DNA of 32,388 bases from a virus, in IMG/VR virus record IMGVR_UViG_3300008261_003018, positions 1 to 32,388 of that record; one strand, 5' to 3'. The position numbers and the translations under genes are program-made. Shown piece by piece: positions 30,062-32,388 of this stretch (the first letter of the stretch is position 1; each line of letters starts with the position of its first letter). Below the pieces are notes generated by a model that saw only the letters and a program-made list of their open reading frames with translations, did not search any database and had not been told where the DNA came from.

Positions 30062-30717
30062 ATATAAATTTCCTGTCTTTAGCCGCTAATGTTGGCAAAA
30101 GAATTAAATCAAAAGAGCCTAGAGCGGCATTGTCAGTTAGAGGAATGCCTCTTGTGCTTCGTCAGTACAATACTATAAAAAAAGATACAGATGGAAATTT
30201 TAAACTTTCTGTAGCTGCTGGATACAAGCATAACAAGATAAAGAAAGTTATTAAAAACACTGAAATTGATCTTTATGTTAATCCGAACTATGCTTCTACG
30301 AATCAAGCAGAGTCCATAAGAATGTACTTAGAAAACAATAAAGTTAACAACCTGATGATTATTCACGGTGATTTGTTGTTTTCGACTATAAGATATAACT
30401 ATTCAGAATCTTTTGTTGTTTACGATGTAGATAATAATTTCAGGGACGATGAAGTAGGACTGAATATACAAAATGGATATATTAATAATATGTCCTACGG
30501 ACTAGATACAAAATGGTCGCAGATGTTTTATGTTGCCGGAAAAGAACTTGAACTGCTAAAAAATCTGTGCTCTGATGCTAATTTCAAAAAGTATCTCTTG
30601 ACTTTTGAAGTCATAAACTCCATAATATCTAGCGGTGGGAAATTTAAAGCAGTTCCGCAAGAAGGAGCAATATTCGAGATAGATACAATTAACGACATTA
30701 ATAACTTGGAGCCATAA
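30058..30717 (+). CDS. Nucleotidyltransferase of the sugar/phosphocholine type (GT-A-like)
   Basis: The 219-residue protein follows the NTP_transferase pattern: LSLAANVGKRIKSKEPRAAL (the 'LAAG-x-G-x-R-x-x-x-x-P-K' signature, with N replacing G), VRGMPLVLRQYNTIKKD, NPNYASTNQAESIRM, NLMIIHGDLLFS (GDxxF) and the ending AIFEIDTINDINNL (E-I-D-T-x-x-D). The 'Y-x-S-T-N' plus 'E-I-D-T' combination recalls LicC-like phosphocholine cytidylyltransferases. It would activate a sugar phosphate or phosphocholine for the neighbouring GTs, but the altered first loop may reduce activity. GAGG precedes the start, which shares ATGA with the GT2 gene. Confidence 0.72.
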   Translation: MNINFLSLAANVGKRIKSKEPRAALSVRGMPLVLRQYNTIKKDTDGNFKLSVAAGYKHNKIKKVIKNTEIDLYVNPNYASTNQAESIRMYLENNKVNNLMIIHGDLLFSTIRYNYSESFVVYDVDNNFRDDEVGLNIQNGYINNMSYGLDTKWSQMFYVAGKELELLKNLCSDANFKKYLLTFEVINSIISSGGKFKAVPQEGAIFEIDTINDINNLEP

Positions 30718-31748
30718 TGAAAATACTAATTTCTAACGAAGGTCAAAACGCACATTATTTCGAAAGAATGGCTTGGGCTAACGCATTTAATGCCTCGGGC
30801 ATAGAATCAGTTGTTTATAACTGCAAGACATTAAATGCTTTTGATGTATTCGACAAGTTTAATCCGGATATATATATTGGACAAATTTACAATCTAGATG
30901 AAGCAACATTAAAGTGCATAGCAGAAAGACCTCATCTGAGAGTTGCTCTAAGGGCCGGTGAATATAGAAATGAAAAAGTACATGATAAAGTTTTAAGCAC
31001 AACTGATCATGATCTTAAAATGCTTAATGAGCTTATGAAAAGACACGGCAGGCCCGAGTTTATTTACACACACTACTTTCAAGACGACATCGAAAGCACT
31101 CACCATTTATTTAAAGACAAGCATGGTATCAATCTAGTTGGTGTTCCTCTTTCTGCGGATGTGACTATATACAAAAATGCTCAAGAAAAAGAAGAGTTAA
31201 AATGCGATATAGGATTCGTAGGTGGATATTGGAAATATAAGGCCGAAGTGATTGATCTTTATCTTACTCCGCTTCTAGAGAATTTTAATTACAAAGCCAA
31301 GATATTCGGAAATAGATTGTGGCACCATGTTAATCAATATTGTGGCATGATAGAGGATGAAGATGTTAAGAACCTTTTTGTTTCTTCTAAGATATGTCCA
31401 AATCTAAGCGAGCCTCATTCTCAACAATACGGTATCGATGTAAACGAAAGAATTTTTAAGGTTCTAGCTGTTAGCGGGTTTTGTATAATGGACAACGTAG
31501 CTAGGGCTAAAGAAATTTTTAAAGACGGAGCAGTATTCGTAAACTCTCCGGCAGAATTTAAAAGGGCTGTAGAATATTATGTATCAGATAAATCCGAAAG
31601 CGAAAGAAAAGATATAAGTAGAATCGGTCGTGATATAGTGTTGAGTGATCATACAAACTTTCATCGGGCCGCGACAATGCTAGAAGCATTCGGAGAAAAG
31701 AGCCAAGCAGAAAGGGTAAGAAATGCTTACAATAGTTATATTCAGTAA
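30717..31748 (+). CDS. CgeB-like GT-B glycosyltransferase
   Basis: The 343-residue protein matches the CgeB/spore-maturation glycosyltransferase type. An N-terminal domain begins ILISNEGQNAHYFERMAWAN and contains NPDIYIGQIYNL. The C-terminal domain has CDIGFVGGYWKYKAEVI, the linker segment FGNRLWHHVNQYCG, DVKNLFVSSKICPNL and DVNERIFKVLAVSGFCIMDN ('N-x-R-x-F-x-x-x-A-x-G-x-F'), then the EFKRAVEYYV helix. ATG follows GGAGCCATA and shares TAATG with the nucleotidyltransferase. CgeB-like enzymes glycosylate spore or capsid surfaces and are common in phage glycan clusters. Confidence 0.82.
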   Translation: MKILISNEGQNAHYFERMAWANAFNASGIESVVYNCKTLNAFDVFDKFNPDIYIGQIYNLDEATLKCIAERPHLRVALRAGEYRNEKVHDKVLSTTDHDLKMLNELMKRHGRPEFIYTHYFQDDIESTHHLFKDKHGINLVGVPLSADVTIYKNAQEKEELKCDIGFVGGYWKYKAEVIDLYLTPLLENFNYKAKIFGNRLWHHVNQYCGMIEDEDVKNLFVSSKICPNLSEPHSQQYGIDVNERIFKVLAVSGFCIMDNVARAKEIFKDGAVFVNSPAEFKRAVEYYVSDKSESERKDISRIGRDIVLSDHTNFHRAATMLEAFGEKSQAERVRNAYNSYIQ

Positions 31749-32388
31749 AGATAGACCATTACAACTAGACCTGACATTAAAATCTGTTGAATTAAACCTA
31801 GAAATTCCGCATACATGTTATGTAATATACGATACTTCTAATAGTAGGCAGGAAAATGCATACGATAGATTGATCTGTGAGCATAGAAACTGCACGTTTA
31901 TTCAGGGGCTTAATAACGGCATGTGTTTGGAATTTATACTCCTGAACACTAAAGATCCATTTTTTATGTTTCTTACTGATGATAACATCGTTTACAAGAA
32001 AGTTAAAACTACTGATCAAGATTTGAGACATATTTTTTCTAGAGATATCGCTTCTCTTTCTCTAAGACTCGGACTTAATATAACCAAGAATGATCAAACT
32101 TCCGATAAAAGATATGTTAGGCCCGAAACAGAGTCAGACGGTATACATATAGTATGGAACAGAATGCAAATGACTGCGGGATCATATTGGAACTATCCGC
32201 TATCTCTTGACGGGCATATATTCATGACTTCTATGATTAGACCGATAATATCAGATATATACAGGCAGAACTGTTTATCTCATCCAAATAAAATAGAACA
32301 GATGCTTCAAAGATATTTTTTTGAGGTTCCGTCATATATGGCTTCGGAAACTACAAGTTGTGTTGTGAATAGCCCGAATAATAGGGTG
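31723..32388 (+). CDS. GT-A glycosyltransferase-like protein, truncated by window end
   Basis: AAGGG (about 31712-31716) and ATG 31723 open a frame of 222 codons that stays open to the end of the window. It starts LTIVIFSKDRPLQLDLTLKS, a GT2-like first strand and helix. FFMFLTDDNIVYKK supplies an acidic pair at the metal-binding position, and a GHIFMTS acceptor-side segment follows. The start overlaps the CgeB-like gene by 26 nt. It is probably another transferase extending the cassette beyond the window. Confidence 0.7.
   Translation, partial: MLTIVIFSKDRPLQLDLTLKSVELNLEIPHTCYVIYDTSNSRQENAYDRLICEHRNCTFIQGLNNGMCLEFILLNTKDPFFMFLTDDNIVYKKVKTTDQDLRHIFSRDIASLSLRLGLNITKNDQTSDKRYVRPETESDGIHIVWNRMQMTAGSYWNYPLSLDGHIFMTSMIRPIISDIYRQNCLSHPNKIEQMLQRYFFEVPSYMASETTSCVVNSPNNRV

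Noticed and set aside
30058-30717. Nucleotidyltransferase as the missing NMN adenylyltransferase
   Set aside because: It has GT-A-type sugar/choline nucleotidyltransferase motifs and lacks the HxGH signature of NMNAT enzymes.
1-32388. CRISPR arrays, retrons, diversity-generating elements, integrase or attachment sites
   Set aside because: No spaced direct repeats, reverse transcriptase, recombinase or tRNA-end duplication was seen on reading through the window.

Overview
The window is a continuous stretch of a large, AT-rich, probably lytic bacteriophage genome. Every supportable gene lies on the + strand. Genes are packed with 1-50 nt overlaps or tiny gaps, and no stretch over 300 bases lacks a gene. 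The phage assignment rests on homing endonucleases, a YopX-type protein, a capsid-associated-type C-terminal domain, and a full phage-encoded replisome. I see no integrase, repressor, tRNA, rRNA, IS element or CRISPR array. The host cannot be named. Three promoters match a sigma70-type consensus (GCTTGACA-N16-TATAATGA), which argues for a host with a standard housekeeping sigma factor.

Layout. (1) 2-6296: accessory genes. These are a YopX-family C-terminus, an HNH endonuclease, several very small proteins, a C39-like cysteine peptidase domain, an FkbM methyltransferase, two GT-A-type glycosyltransferases, a hotdog acyl-CoA thioesterase, a SLOG Rossmann protein and a protein with a DUF6321-like C-terminus. 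(2) 6357-7217: a GIY-YIG homing endonuclease whose ribosome-binding site lies in a strong hairpin. (3) 7236-13834: an accessory region carrying all three recognised promoters. It holds three unknown proteins, nicotinamide phosphoribosyltransferase (NAMPT), a von Willebrand A protein, a Thg1-like 3'-5' polymerase, a metallophosphoesterase, an N4BP2/T4-PNK-like kinase and tiny zinc or membrane proteins. (4) 13821-24466: replication and nucleotide genes. These are SSB, a secreted small protein, DnaB helicase, primase, dNMP kinase, 5'-deoxyribonucleotidase, a Cas4/RecB-type exonuclease, a second PD-(D/E)XK nuclease, an acetyltransferase, a DnaQ-type exonuclease, a complete DnaE-type polymerase III alpha and a second SSB-like protein. 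(5) 24466-32388 and beyond: a nine-gene glycan cassette with three GT-B enzymes, a methyltransferase-like remnant, several GT-A enzymes, a sugar/choline-type nucleotidyltransferase and a CgeB-like glycosyltransferase, running off the window.

How the genes may work together. The replisome genes supply host-independent fork function: helicase, primase, polymerase, proofreader and SSBs. The dNMP kinase and nucleotidase tune dNTP pools. The glycan cassette, together with the FkbM and early GT genes, probably builds or alters a surface glycan on the virion or the host cell. The promoter-rich middle region combines NAD salvage with a plausible RNA 5'-end repair set (Thg1-like enzyme, 5'-kinase-like protein, phosphoesterase). 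This is the best candidate for a counter-defence or host-takeover system. The hexamer GGCCCG/CGGGCC recurs about 31 times by manual scan, far above expectation for this base composition, and is absent from both homing endonuclease genes.
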